Shown: positions 1 through 11,898, numbered from the stretch's first letter. The stretch is 64,000 nt of DNA from Apricaphanius iberus (GCA_028564705.1 JAPXFQ010001780.1:62001-126000); one strand, 5' to 3'. The notes: generated by a model not told the origin, from the letters alone. Numbers and translations: made by a program.

Positions 1-2187
1 TACTAATATTTTTATTTAAAACTATGACTCATTTGAATGCTTTAGTGTATTTGCAAGGTTCTATAACTGAAGCAGATGGTTTGGATAGAAAGGTCTATTA
101 TGACATTTGAAAAATGAAAGCAGTGATGGAAACCCTGTGAATTTAACATTTGGGTGATAAAACCAATAAGCCACGTTTTGAATAATATGCAAGATAAAAC
201 CACTTAAATAGTAGCAGCATTGCTCTAAAATAACAATTTCCGAAGTTCCACATGAAAGAGAACTTGTCAGCATAGCTGTAAGGAACAAACAACAACACAC
301 TGATATTTATTTATTTACAAAAAGGCCAGAGAAGAAAGGAGAACAAAAAAAAAAAAAAAAAAATCGATCTCCTCTGGAGTACTGCGTGTGAATTGGTAAA
401 GCAATCACAAAAGCAAAATCACGCTTCAAATAGTCAAGAAAAAGAAGCAGGGGGACAGACGGATTGACTGACAGCGGGACACAAAAGAGGCTGGTGGAAA
501 GTGGACTGTTTCGATAATGTTGTGGCTGTTTGAAGGCGACAAAAGACAGAGAAAAACCCACCTAAAAGCCCCGCCGCTTTCCTCTCTTATCCCGGCTGGT
601 GGTGGAGGTTCTACAAAAGTTCTTCCAAAGAACGCACAGGGGGTGGGATAGTGAAACGCTGACTAGAGGGAGCGGAGTGGGTCCAAAAAACCCAAAATAG
701 CAACAAAAAAAATACAGAAATAAAATTTGATGTCAATTCCTTATATAGCTGAGGTCGCTTTCAGTACAGCACAATACAGGGTGGTGTTGAATTGTTCCCA
801 AGAGCCCCTGCTGGAGAATACCCAGAGAGGCAGAGAGCGGGGGGTCTTTTGGCGCGAGCCGATAGATCAGCGGAGCTCAGAAAGGTCAGTGTACAGCAAG
901 CGGGGGGCACAAAAGCTGGGGGGAAATTCTCTAGTGGGGGGCAATTGTCAACACTGCCCCCCCCCCTCAATCCGTCAATGTGAGCGCACGGACCCTCAAA
1001 CTTTTTTTTCTTTTTTCCAGCGTTTGAAAGCTGTGAGGCAACCGAAGCCTGAGAGAGGCCAGCAGGGAGATGAGAGAGGAAAGTGGAGGCTGAAGTCGAC
1101 TTCATGTGTGGTTCGATCGAGAACTGGAGAGCAACAAAAGCAAAGACAGAGAGGGAGGACGAACAAAGAGTAACCGCAGCAGAAAAAAAACATCTCACAA
1201 AGAGAAAATTGTCTCTACTTTCAAAGTGAAAAGTTCAAAAAGTTTTCAAGCTCTTCATGCTGTAAAGGGATGCTTGAAAAATATCAGGTATGAAGAATAA
1301 ATTAGCATGGCTGATTGTAGCTGTCTATGTCTAATAATTTCACTCTACCATTACGAAAAATATTTAATAACACCTGCTTTAAGACATACGTTGCTCCTCG
1401 CCTTTATTAACACATTTCATTTCCAGCTCCTCAGTAAGTGTGACTTCTGACACCTGAGGCTCAGCTGCTTTTAACAGATCATTAAGTTAATAACTAAGTT
1501 CAACCATCCTCAAAGGCATCATAGCACTGTATGTAAACTCTGATACATTATTGAAATTAAATACAAAAGAAACCTGTTTAAATTTTTTATACAAGATAAA
1601 ACTGGGCTAATTTTAATTGTTTAAAAAATTTAACTATCTGGATCACAATAATTCAATCATTCCACCATTAACTCGCAAGGAGGCCCTAAAGGCAAACGGA
1701 AACCAGCTCTTTGACTTTCCATTTGAACAATACAGATGCTAGTGAAGGACTGTACTTCACTGCCCCTAGTGGCAGAAAAAAAGCACAAGAACAAACAGAA
1801 TTGGAAAAAAAAAAAAAATCACTTTTTTTATATGCCTTTCAGGGCAGAAGAAAAATTGTTTGAGAAACGAAAAAAAAAATCACAAAGCTTTTAGGAAAAA
1901 ACGACTGATGAAGGAAAGAATACGCTCCAAAAAGAATCTTTATTTTTCTTTTACTTTTAATTAAACTCTAAATTTGTAAATCTGTAGGAAAAAAGGTTTA
2001 CACTTACAAAAGGAGTTGTTATAAAGAAAAGAAAAATTTGGGACAATAATAACTTTGCTTGATTGTTTTTTCATCAGAAACGTGCATCCAGATTCTGCAT
2101 CTTTATTTTTTGACGTCTTGCACTCACATATGATCCTCAGATGTGGGTTAGGGTTATCTGAAGGAACAAGCTAATAAATAAAATAGG
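1..2187. other. No gene recognised; unique AT-rich sequence with one GC-richer stretch
   Basis: I see no convincing exon here. Roughly 560-1180 is richer in G and C and is open in several overlapping frames on both strands. These frames run antisense to each other, match no family I know and contain homopolymer runs (C-run near 956-966, T-run near 1002-1009), so I do not call a gene. The rest is A/T-rich with poly(A) stretches near 346-363 and 1806-1818. Confidence 0.5.
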
Positions 2188-2505
2188 CTGAACTGAGCTA
2201 CCTCCACAGGATTACTGGAATCTTATTCAGAAACTTAGCCGTTCACTAGGATCACAGAGTAGAGATGATGCTTCCCTGCATGTAAAGGTTCCAGCAAACG
2301 TGGGTTACACAACTGGCAAGAATGGCTTCCAATAGATGTGTTTAAGTAGGAGGTGGTCTAGGGACAGACGTTGGACACACTAGAGAGAATATCTCGTATC
2401 TGGTTTGGGAAGGATTTATGAATTCTTGAGATAATCTGGAGAAAGAGAAAAGGTCGTTGGATCTCTGCTAAAGTCATCACCCTAAGAATCAATCCCACAA
2501 CAGAT
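2188..2505 (+). repeat. Degraded 3' end of a Rex3/RTE-type LINE
   Basis: The stretch follows the 3' end of the common fish RTE/Rex3 retrotransposon. It begins with the segment normally coding for a 'MSFLRR'-like stretch (GAACTGAGCTACCTCCACAGG-like, near 2190), then shows the 'GGACACACTAGAGAGAATAT' block (near 2368) that corresponds to the usual 'GGACACGCTGGAGGGACTAT' of the family. The order of blocks is the expected one. The reading frame is broken many times, so this is a dead copy. The match is from memory and the copy is strongly diverged. Confidence 0.5.
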
Positions 2506-3291
2506 GGATTGATTGAAGAACAGATGTTTAACTACAGTTTTTAGATGAATGTTATAATTTAACTGAATGACATATGGTGACAAACCATGAGAATTTGTGC
2601 TAAAAAAAAGAAAAGAAAATGGATAAAAAACAACTAAATGTACAGCCTGTTATTTTGCCAAACCTTTGAATTTCTAGATTGAAAAATATAGTCCACAGAG
2701 CACACAATACAGACAAGACAGATAAGCAACAAAAAGAGAAACAGTAAGAGCAGATAATGATGCCTTGTGGAGATTGGTTGTGATTGGCTGCACAGTGATC
2801 AATGCCAGCGTGAAAAGAGGCAACACTGATAGTTTATGACAAGGGGAACAACTACCAACAGTATGAAAATAAAATCAATAAGTCAACTGTGGAGAGGGGG
2901 GGAGAAAAATGAAAAACAGACAAAAAAGGAGAGGGATACAGAAAAAGTCGAACAAGAGAAAAAACGGAATAGAGCTAGAAAGACAAAGAGCAAAATAGTG
3001 TTTCAGACAGAGGAAGGAGGTATATACAGTAAAAAAGTTTTGGCAAGAGCGTATAAATTGTAAAATGATCTCAATAAATAGGTTTAAAGTGGAAACAAAG
3101 AAAAATAACTAAATCTGACCAGGAAATAAACTTTCAAATGAATCCAGAGCAATAACATAAGCATACATTAAATGCTGTGCCATAAATTACCCACAGGTTA
3201 TTAATTGTTCAATCATCTGGCTTGGTGGGAGATGAGTAGTTTTCACTAATGTGCCACAAAGCCCTTGTGTTCAGTCAGACCTAGTCAAATG
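2506..3291. other. No gene recognised; purine-rich intergenic or intronic DNA
   Basis: Nothing with family resemblance is visible. Positions 2880-3010 are strongly purine-biased on the plus strand, which creates a lysine- and glutamate-rich open frame that I regard as compositional. Confidence 0.5.
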
Positions 3292-3933
3292 CCCCATTTC
3301 CACTAGGACCAGTACGGTACAGAATGGAACGGGTCAAAACGGGCTGGAAAGGATGTTTTTTTTTTACCATTACCATCTCAAAAGAACTGTAGTGGGCGAG
3401 GACGTGGGCGGGCTTAAATTAACAAAAGCTCCAGCAAAAAGCATCTCTCTGCTATTGTTGAAGATTTAAATAGCAGGACATGAACCTGAAGCGACCTAAC
3501 TGGAGTCACCAACACTAACCATTCAGCCAACATGGTGGAATAAATGGATTCAATAACATATATACTTACAAGATCCCCACGTTGTTTAAAACATATATAA
3601 TTCACGACTCACACTGATTTCTTTACAATTTTAGGCTGCTTGCAGTTAACTGCAGTGTGCTGCTTATTTGAAACTTGAAACTATAGCTTACTCTGAGACA
3701 AACTCCTACAGACCAAACAGCGGCTACCGCTGCTGCGTAGGAGTGAGAAGGATATCATATTACCGGACCAATCAGTCCGTAGGTGGGCGTCGGGTCGCCT
3801 CGGCACGCTTGGAACCAAGGCAGAGGTAGTCCGAAAAAAGGGGTCGGCTGGGGTCGGTTCGGAACGGACGCAAGTAATGGAAACACGCCATAGTGTCCCA
3901 TTCCGTACCGTACTGGCACTAGTGAAAATGGGG
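3292..3933. mobile_element. MITE with about 38-bp terminal inverted repeats
   Basis: The left end (CCCCATTTCCACTAGGACCA...) and the reverse complement of the right end (CCCCATTTTCACTAGTGCCA...) pair over about 38 bp and share the core CAGTACGGTAC. No transposase is encoded, so this is a non-autonomous DNA element. I recall ends of this kind ('CCATTTCCACTAG') as common in teleost genomes, but I cannot name the superfamily: a clean target duplication is not visible, because the flanks around the GGGG/CCCC ends are ambiguous. Confidence 0.7.
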
Positions 3934-5101
3934 CAAAAGAGGATCCAGGGTTTACATTTGATCCTTTCACTTTTTCCATTTTTCATTTTCTTCTGTTTAT
4001 AAAGTTAAAGTTCTTACCCTATCTTCAAAAATCCAAAACTCTATACTGCTTGGATTGAAAAAGTGCTGGTCTCAAGGGTAATTTACATAGTATCAAGCTA
4101 GAGTATGAAGAGAGTAGAGCAAGCATGCAGTGCTGACCTTCAGGCTAGGGGTCGCGCTAACCAAATATTTTCCGTATTTGACTGTTTTTTGTTTTGTTTT
4201 GTTTTTTAAGAATGGTGACATACAGATCTGAAAACTGTATGTCATTTTTACAGATTAGTATTTAGACCACTTGGTGCTCTAAGAAACCTGATATGTGCCA
4301 AACACCGGCGGATGCTTCTGGCTGTCCTTACGCTGAAGCATAGTTTACGGATCAGGAAAACTGTTAGCACAGAGATTCTTTTTGACTTCTGATCGGTTCA
4401 ACAGGAGAAATATTTCCTCATTTGAAAAGTGGCGCTTATTTCCCGTTTCCAGTGCAGGTGTGGAGCACAGATTCAGGCTCCATAAGAACATCTAAACTCC
4501 CATGAGAAGTCATCTGTCAAAGACAAAAAGTTGAAATAGCAATTACAATATTTGATTCTGCACAACGAGGAGCGCATTTTTGTTACATGTGGAGCAGGCG
4601 GAACTTGTGAGACTTTGTGTTCAGGCCGTAGCTGGTATTCATAATTTTAGTGGAATCATTTAATTTCATGTTAATCTGTAGCTCTCTGCTCAGCTTTTTT
4701 GGGTTAAATATCTTTTCAAATGAAACTTTCAGTGCAGAGGTGTACATGTCTAGCAGGACCGCTGCTTCACCCACTTTACTTTTCAATGATGGTCAACTGA
4801 AAAAAAAAAAAGATTATTCATATCCCTTTTGCCTCTTTGAAAACTTTAGTTTATTTATATTATATATAAATTTATATTTATATTATTTATATTTTAATAT
4901 TTCTGGATGAAACCAAGGGATCCCAAACAGTTGCTAACACAACCTAATTTTAGATTCTCTTTGCATATTCTCCTTGAGCTGCTTCCAGCCTTAATCTAGC
5001 CTAATGCAAGATCCCTATTCCACACTGCAAATGATCATCTTTAAAGAAGTTATTTTTTTTTTTTCAACATGGACCTTATTTAAAGCATCCATTACGTTAA
5101 T
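3934..5101. other. No gene; one diverged hAT-like terminus near 4147
   Basis: Positions 4147-4185 (GGGGTCGCGCTAACC followed by AAATATTTTCCGTATTTGAC) resemble a second site near 54718-54752, so both are probably scraps of one repeat family. Nothing else in this stretch is recognisable, apart from low-complexity AT runs around 4855-4890. Confidence 0.4.
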
Positions 5102-5886
5102 TTACTCACCCGGTCAAGACCAGAGCCAAATGGTGTCCTTCGGGAGAAGTTTACATCATTTCACGATCAGTATGTATCGATAAAATGGAAATTGTAGGGG
5201 CATGCAAGATGCAGTGTCTAAATAAAGTATTATCTACCATAAAACTCCTTCTTTTAACCAATGTTTTATTTCTTCATTGCTAGAACTATTCCCCTCGGAG
5301 TTTAGGGTCTTGAAAGTTCTTCTTTGTTGTGTGCAGAGGTTGTTTTGCAGGCTTTTAATCCAACTACACTAACACACGATCCCAATTACGTCGCTGCCGT
5401 CCGCCATGACAGTTGTAGTCTGAGCTGGGCTTTCACTCTGTGCTGCCCGGCGGCAGTAGGTTAGACAGAATCTGCTACTGCAAACATTAACATGGTTCGC
5501 ACTTGCGTGTTTCAAAATTGTATAAACAAAATGACCAAGTAGACCATCACCATTGGATAGCACAGAACAAAAGTCCTGCTCAGCCTATAACTGCCATTGG
5601 GCACTGAAGTAACGTAGCTGAAATGGCAGTTTGTTGTAAGTTGGAATTAACATCTGTAAATAACACCGGAAGAATACAAAGAAGCAATTCAGAGACGTAC
5701 CAAAGTCCGAGGGGAATAGTGCTACCAAATCATAACAAAACATTGGTTGATTGAAGCAGTTTTGTGACGGATAATGCCTTGTTTCGTTCCCTCACGACTC
5801 CCATTATATAGATATACGCTGATTGGAAATGGATATAAACTTCTCCCGAAAGACTCAAAGCGGTTCCAAATCTGTGAGGTGAGTAG
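5102..5886. mobile_element. Long-inverted-repeat DNA element with a THAP remnant
   Basis: The two ends form a long interrupted inverted repeat. Positions 5102-5150 (core TTCGGGAGAAGTTTA) pair with 5838-5886, and a second inner pair is formed by 5258-5305 (TAACCAATGTTTTATT, CTATTCCCCTCGGA) and 5699-5765. The arms are therefore about 190-205 bp each with a central loop of about 390 bp. The loop holds the start of a THAP zinc-finger frame (see 5492). THAP domains at the transposase N terminus are known from P- and Kolobok-type transposons, so I infer a non-autonomous or decayed member of such a group. No clear target duplication was found. Confidence 0.6.
5492..5572 (+). pseudogene. Broken start of a THAP-domain transposase
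   Basis: The frame from the ATG at 5492 reads MVRTCVFQNCINKMTK and then stops at a TAG. The start 'MVRTCVFxNC' with two cysteines four residues apart is the typical N-terminal zinc-binding half of a THAP finger. A second stop follows about ten codons later and the rest of the domain is not preserved, so the copy is dead. It lies in the loop between the long inverted repeats of the element at 5102-5886, which fits an origin as that element's transposase. Confidence 0.5.
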
Positions 5887-6080
5887 GTGAACATAATGCT
5901 ATGAATAAGGGCCAGGTTGAAAAAACAAACTTCCCCTTAGAAGCACATCTAAAGGTCATGGTTATGCCTAATATTGCTAATTTAAAACTAAATATTTAAC
6001 TGCATGTCTGTTGTGTGTTCTAAAGACAAATAACCAACCTCTACTTTAATTTAGTATCTGCTTGATGGTAAACACAAATG

Positions 6081-6213
6081 ATCCATCCATCCATCCATCT
6101 GTCCGTCCGTCCATCCATCCATCCATCAATCCATCCATCCATCCATCCATCTGTCCGTCCGTCCGTCCGTCCATCCATCCATCCATCAATCCATCCATCC
6201 ATTCATCCATCCT
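6081..6213. repeat. CCAT/CCGT microsatellite
   Basis: About 130 bp of tetranucleotide repeat, mostly ATCC with interspersed GTCC units and a few ATCA interruptions. It is organised as a repeated block (CCAT units, then CTGTCCGTCC, then CCAT units) seen twice. Open frames of IHPS repeats across it are artefacts. ATGG/CCAT arrays are also the usual tails of the SINE family seen at 54.8-60.3 kb, so this could be an expanded SINE tail. Confidence 0.9.
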
Positions 6214-8942
6214 ATCTGCAAGCTTGCTATCTGTCGAGCAGAAGACTGGAGGCTATCTAACTGAGCAGAGAGCAGACCAATTGCTTATGATATGTTACAA
6301 ACAGTAGGTGATAGTAGATAAAAACCTGTGCTGTGTCCGGCAGTTCGTGTCAGCCATTTTTGTAAACTGTTGTGATCCACAACTCCAAATAGGTTAGTGT
6401 GAGAAACAATCCTTTCAGAGCAGAAAATACATTATTTGTACTGGAAATGGGCTCTCTCAGAGCAAACACAGACTTCTCAAAAAACCTTTTTTTGGAAGAA
6501 CAGAGTGTGCCGCTTAAAGATCTATGCGATGAATTAAGCCTTTTAAGACTTTTAGATTGTATTGATCACTTTGAAATATCTGACTGCATACAACTATCAT
6601 GACAAAGACGGTTTGGGGAGAGGCAGGTGAACTTTTTAATACAGGTATCTTTATTTAAGCTTAAACTATAAACAACATGATACATGTTTTGGTTACGAAT
6701 TTAACTCTAGAGCATTTTTAAGGATTTTTATGGATTTTAAGAATTGAGGCTTTCTTTTTCTTTTGCAAAATGTGAAAAAACAAGATTATTTTTTTAATAA
6801 GGTTTTACTTCTTTAGAGTGTCAAGGAAATGTTTAAACCACATCTCTGTTAGATTTGTAAAAATATTGGTGAATAATAGTAAATGTAGATTTCTGACTAT
6901 TGATTATTTTTATTGTTTTCATTCACTCCATAATTAAAGAATTTTTGGTTAATAAATATGATCAGAATAGAAAATGTGGAATTCAGAAAAAAATATATGG
7001 AAAAAGTGACATTTAGTAAAGAATAAAGCAGAATTTTGAGAAGAAAAAAACATTCACAGGGCTCTTTTAAGTTTTGTGACTGGAAATAAAAAAGGCAAAA
7101 AGGTAAGTTACCTATTGGGAAGCAATAAGCTGATGAAACTGAACAGTAACCAATGCCAAGAGTATTAAAGAGTTTGGAATGTTACCGTTTAGTCTAAAAA
7201 TGCATTATACTTTCTTATCTGTGTTTCACTCACTGTGCAGTTTTGATTAAATTCTAGATTTAGAGGTAAAAGAACTGAACTTTGAAATACTGTCAATACT
7301 TAAAACAATAAAATAAAATGTACAACTTAAAATGTAAGTTGTTGCAGCTCTTTTCATTAATCTGTTTTGGTAATCAAGCAATTCTATGCAGAATGTTGTA
7401 ATTCATAGATAATTAAATATCATCAGGCTCTCTATAGTATTGCAATTCAGGAGGGCATAAGCATGTTTTGATGCTCCCTCGGGAGGCATAACAAAGAATA
7501 ATTGAGAAACACTACCCCTAATTCCAGAAATTAGCCGATCATTCTGATTGACCATAGTTAACACACCTCCTAGTCATGAGAAATGACAATAAATCAGATT
7601 ACAAAGTTTGATTTTGTGTTCTGCCACGAAAAAATAAAATAAATGAAGATTTAGAGCCGAAAACACAGATAAATTGAACAGGATTTATTGAAAAATCAAA
7701 TGGATGAAATACGATAAAAAACTGGGATGGATAACTAATAGCCAATTTGCTATCTGCATTTTTTTTGCTTTTGTTTGTTTCTTTTGCTCAAAAGTCTATG
7801 ACTGCCAGCAACATTTATTATTTTTTTTTAATCAGTAGACAAATCAACTGTGGTCAAAAAGCAAAAAATAAAAAAATAATTTTACTCTGACTGGATTGGA
7901 AGGCAAAATATTATTCTTCTGCTCAGTGCATAAACTGTACAAACATTCAATGGGTAGTCCTCAGCAGGGTTCCTCGCAGAAGATCAAGAAAAAAAATAAA
8001 CTTCTCTGGCTGAACTGTCCCAATCAGCGGTTTGAGCTTACTGTGCCGAGTTTGGAGTGTGGCATGGCACAAACAAACCAAGCTTTTCATTTTGATTTGA
8101 TTTGTGCACCTTGGATAGTGATCAACATGATAAATAAAAAGTCTTACTTTTTGGAAAGCTTAATGATATGAATTTTGTTGATTACAGCAAAAAAGAAAAG
8201 TAACAGGAAGGCTGGACTTCACTTAAAGTACCCACAGTATATGTACAAAGGCCTTTACACCAAAAATTGTGCAAACTGATCAGCGGACTCCTTTTTATTT
8301 CAAATAGGGATGCAAAACTATTAGTAAGCAAAAACATATGCCCCAAATAAAATGCATAATCATGTCAATATGACATGTGACAAGATTTCATACACCAGGT
8401 AAAGTTATTTAAGTAAATATTCTTTACTTTTAACAATATGCAATAGACCATGCTGATCTAAAGCATAGTAATTACCCTTATCAGTTGGGAAAAAGTTTTT
8501 TCATCGACCCAAAACGTAAAAAAAATAACTCTCTGTCATTAGGGTGGTAAAAGTCATGGTTAAATATTTATATTTCTTCGGTTTCCACAGGCCAATTACC
8601 AAACGGGTATATAAAAAAAAAACAAATAAAAAACAAAATCTCAGATTATGGGTTTGTATGTCATATCATTTGTATGTGAAATCCTCCCTGGCCCGGTTCA
8701 TGTTATAAGAGGCAAAAACTAATCCATGGATCACCACCAAGGTCATCCTAAAGAATGTACGCCTTGCTGATGGAGGGTCTACAGATGCTGCTGGATTCAA
8801 TTGCTATACAGCAAATAGTAAGGAGCACAATAAGGCCATTTGGTCTTTGCAAAATTTCATGCTTTGCAAACAAGACTTATGGTCTTTTACTTTGTAATGT
8901 GATGAAACAAAAGGAAGTTGTCTGGCAACAAGGATGTAGACT
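6214..8942. other. No gene recognised; AT-rich single-copy-looking DNA
   Basis: About 2.7 kb with no reading frame that resembles a known protein. Around 7450-7530 (AGGAGGGCATAAGCATG... ATTGAGAAACACTAC) there is a faint resemblance to the end of a common fish DNA repeat, too weak to annotate. Confidence 0.4.
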
Positions 8943-9092
8943 TCAATTCAGTTCAGTTTATTTATATAGCGCCAATTCACAATAGATGTCATCTCAAGGC
9001 ACTTTACAAGAAAAGTAATTTCAATAGCACTGTACAAACATTCCAATCAGTTTAAAGATTTCACTTTAAAGAATCCCAGCAGATTGCGTTTA

Positions 9093-9428
9093 GTCATTGA
9101 CGTGAGGTTGTGCCATGACACAGCAATCCCTCATACTGAGCAAACATATAGCGAGAGTGGAGAGGAAAAACTCCCCTTTAATGGTGTGTTCTAACTACCC
9201 CAAAAGTCTACGTCAAGAGCGGGAAGATTACATGTAACGTCTATGGTTGAGGCTGTAAGAGTCATTGACGTGAGGTTGTGCCATGACACAGCAATCCCTC
9301 ATACTGAGCAAATATATAGCGAGAGTGGAGAGGAAAAACTCCCCTTTAATGGTGTGTTCTAACTACCCCAAAAGTCTACGTCAAGAGCGGGAAGATTACA
9401 TGTAACGTCTATGGTTGAGGCTGTAAGA
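9093..9428. repeat. Tandem duplication, two copies of a 168-bp unit
   Basis: Positions 9093-9260 and 9261-9428 are the same 168-bp sequence. I find a single difference (GCAAACATATAG versus GCAAATATATAG). The unit begins in the LINE 3' region and ends inside the MITE, so it was made after that MITE inserted. Near identity suggests a recent event or, less likely, an assembly duplication. Confidence 0.9.
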
Positions 9429-9793
9429 GCGATGTCAGAGTCTCTGCGGTGCTTTGTGTGCGTTGGCCGCGTCAATTTCTCAAACTTTTCCAGTGTACTA
9501 AGTGTCAAAGCGGCAGAAGCCAGCAATGAAAAAGTTCCGCTAGTGGAACTTCCTCTCTTAGGGTTCCTCGGTTTGAAGCTCTTGACGCAGCAACCAATCA
9601 GAGCATCTAACTTTAGTGCAATGCCTGATGTCAACATTGTCTTGTCAGCCCCGATCCGCCATTTTTTAAACCTTCTGGCAGAGAAAGGCCCGTTTAAGCA
9701 CTTTGGAAGCTCCTGCCTAAAAATGCATAGGTCAAACTAGTCGCTTTGTAAGCGTGTTTTGAAACCGACAAAGCGTGTAGTATAAACGCACCA
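9350..9793. mobile_element. MITE with a 3-bp TAA target duplication (PIF/Harbinger-like)
   Basis: It sits inside the LINE 3' end and is bounded by TAA at 9347-9349 and 9794-9796. The ends TGGTGTGTTCTAACTAC and the reverse complement of the right end, TGGTGCGTTTATACTAC, are imperfect inverted repeats. A 3-bp TWA duplication is typical of PIF/Harbinger elements. The 444-bp body has no transposase. An extra copy of its first about 79 bp lies at 9182-9260 because of the tandem duplication. Confidence 0.65.
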
Positions 9794-11490
9794 TAACAGG
9801 AAGAAACATCCAGCAGAACCTGGCTCAGTACATATAGTCATCTGCCATGACCGTCTGAGGGTTTGAGAAGACCGAGCACAGACCCAAAATAACAAAAGGA
9901 ACCCATGTATGAGTACCGGCTATATTAAAAAAAGTTCAAAGTTGACAACAGGACAAGGAAGATGTTTGGTCATGGGGAGTATCATCTGGATCGATGCACC
10001 CCATCCATAGACTTTGGTAGGAGTAAAACACTGAGGAAGGATTCAATCTTCATCTGCTCTCCAACTGCATTATTTACTGTTATTTCAACTGTTAACCTTA
10101 TGCTTCCTCTAAGTGTTTTTCTATATAGAAGCTACACCTGGTCTGGCATTCGGTTAAGCCAGGGTTCGAATTACCCAGAAGCTTTTGAGGGAGGCATATT
10201 TTTTATTGTGCACTGTGATTTCAAAATTCACATGCACACACCTATATATTTTTGGCACAATGGTCAAAAACATAAAAAAATAATTTTGGTAGTTTAGCAG
10301 GTTCTGAGCAAACAAAAACAAAAAGATCAACGTGCAATCCAGCATTTTTTCCCATACAGCCCTTCAAGAACAACAAATCACGGGCCAACTTAGATCAGAA
10401 ACACCGTGATTATGACTATGCTAATCATCATCACCACTAGGGGTGGGCGGTATGGCAAAATTTTCATATCACGGTATTTTAAAAAAATATCGGTATTACG
10501 GTATTTAACAGTATTTTTTTTCCGTACCAGACCATTCATATCCACATTATCTTATAAGAATAAAGAATATACAGGAAAAATGGACTACAGGATATTAGTT
10601 TTTTTCAGACACAGGTGAATGATATGAAAATAATTAAAATGATTATGATTCTAATAGACATTCTTGAAATTCTAAGGCTGAAAGTATATATATATATATA
10701 TATATGTTTTAAACTCACGTTGGCGCAAGTAACAAATTGCATCTTAATTGTTTTGCATGTAGTACTGAAAAACCCCGCTAGCGGGCAGAGTATAGACTCA
10801 GATCTGATTTTGCCAAAGAAGAAGTAAAATAAACATGGCGACCATAGGTGATTATTAGCTGGTTATTATTCAGATAACAACAGAAAAAAAGACGACAGAA
10901 GTATCGTAGATGGTATGTAAAACATATTTATTTAAATATTTGCTTAACAAAGATCTAATTCCAGTACAGTAGGCCTATATTATCTTAAAATCTGTAGGAA
11001 CCACAGGTACCACAAGTCCGATTTGTGAACCAATTTCTAACAAATCTAGCTCTGATTTGATTGGTGATCTGCCCTATTATTTCAGCACAAGTGTGGTATG
11101 ATTTACGCACATTTTAGCACTATTCCGTTTTTTTTTTTTTTCATTATGGTTGGCGGCTTTCTTAAAGCCATTTTGAATTGGCAATATCTCTGAAATACTT
11201 ATTGATTTTTTGCATTAAATGAGTGTTCGTTTTCTCTTCTGTCTGACATTTCAACTACTTTTTTTTAGCTAAACTGTCTCAATGCTTGAAACTTTTTTTA
11301 TTTTTATTTTAGATTGTTTATTCTGTAATTCACTGCTGACTTTTCCATTCATCCATTGCACACCAGTAATGTTTTTTCCAATCAGCACAGATCAGCGGCA
11401 AAACAGTGCCAACACAGATTTATGTTCACAGAAGTAAATATGTGAAAGTTATTATAAGAAGAAGTCAGTGTTCGGAAATGTAATTTGACA

Positions 11491-11751
11491 AATTTATACA
11501 CACAAGATGGACAAATTATTATTTCATTTTAATCTGAAACATATTCAATTCAATTTTCAATTCACTTTTATTTATATAGCGCCAATTCACAACAAATTTC
11601 CTCTCAAGGCACTTTACAACAAAAATCCTATCAATACAATTATACAAACATTCCAATCAGTTAAAAGTTTTCTATGTAAGGAATCCCAGCAGATTGTGAT
11701 GAATTTATACACACAAAATGGACAAATTATGATTTCATTTTAATCTGAAAC
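11491..11751. repeat. 50-bp direct repeats flanking a LINE fragment
   Basis: Positions 11491-11540 and 11702-11751 are the same 50 bp with two differences. They directly bracket the 161-bp LINE fragment at 11541-11701. If this is the target-site duplication of that insertion it is unusually long for a target-primed retrotransposon, where 7-20 bp is common. Confidence 0.8.
11541..11701 (-). mobile_element. Short 5'-truncated LINE 3' end
   Basis: On the minus strand the fragment ends in ...TATATAAATAAAAGTGAATT and a TTGAA-like tail, the same 3' end as the copies at 8943 and 61684. It contains the shared words TTTATATAGCGCCAATTCAC and CAAGGCACTTTACAA and keeps only about 160 bp. It lies inside the hAT-like element at 10160-11890. 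Confidence 0.8.
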
Positions 11752-11898
11752 ACATTAGGATTCTTGCGGGGGGAAAATATCTAAACTAAATTAAAACTGA
11801 ACTTTTTAGAGCTCCCCCTTGGTCTGTCAGTTGTGCGCCTTCAGGGGAGCCGAGCTCCCTTTCAGCCCCTCCCCCGTAATTTGAACCCTTGGTTAAGC

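Larger units (their letters stand above)
8943..9905 (-). mobile_element. 3' end of a teleost LINE (untranslated part), later interrupted
   Basis: On the minus strand this is the terminal part of a LINE whose last bases are ...GCGCTATATAAATAAACTGAA followed by a TTGAA-like tail. The same family is seen at 11541-11701 and, joined to reverse-transcriptase coding sequence, at 61684-63066. Diagnostic pieces are TTTATATAGCGCCAATTCAC (8960), CATCTCAAGGCACTTTACA (8990) and CAGCAATCCCTCATACTGAG (9120). The family sequence stops at 9181 and resumes at 9797 with AGGAAGAAACATCCAGCAGA; the gap is filled by a MITE. The copy is 5'-truncated and carries no coding part. Confidence 0.75.
10160..11890. mobile_element. 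hAT-like DNA element, 1.7 kb, 8-bp target duplication
   Basis: The left end CAGGGTTCGAATTACCCAGA and the reverse complement of the right end AAGGGTTCAAATTACGGGGG are inverted repeats of roughly 45 bp. Both sides carry the same 8-bp sequence GGTTAAGC (10152-10159 and 11891-11898), the length typical of hAT elements. The interior contains no recognisable transposase. It holds a fragment that looks like the end of another repeat (10440-10520, GGGGTGGGCGGTATGGC), a TA microsatellite (10685-10705) and a LINE 3' insertion (11541-11701), so it has served as a landing site for later elements. Confidence 0.7.

Noticed and set aside
727..1198. Overlapping open frames of 148 and 145 codons on opposite strands
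   Set aside because: No family resemblance, homopolymer runs inside, and mutual antisense overlap; compositional.
6062..6307. Frames of repeated IHPS peptides
   Set aside because: Translation of a CCAT/CCGT microsatellite.
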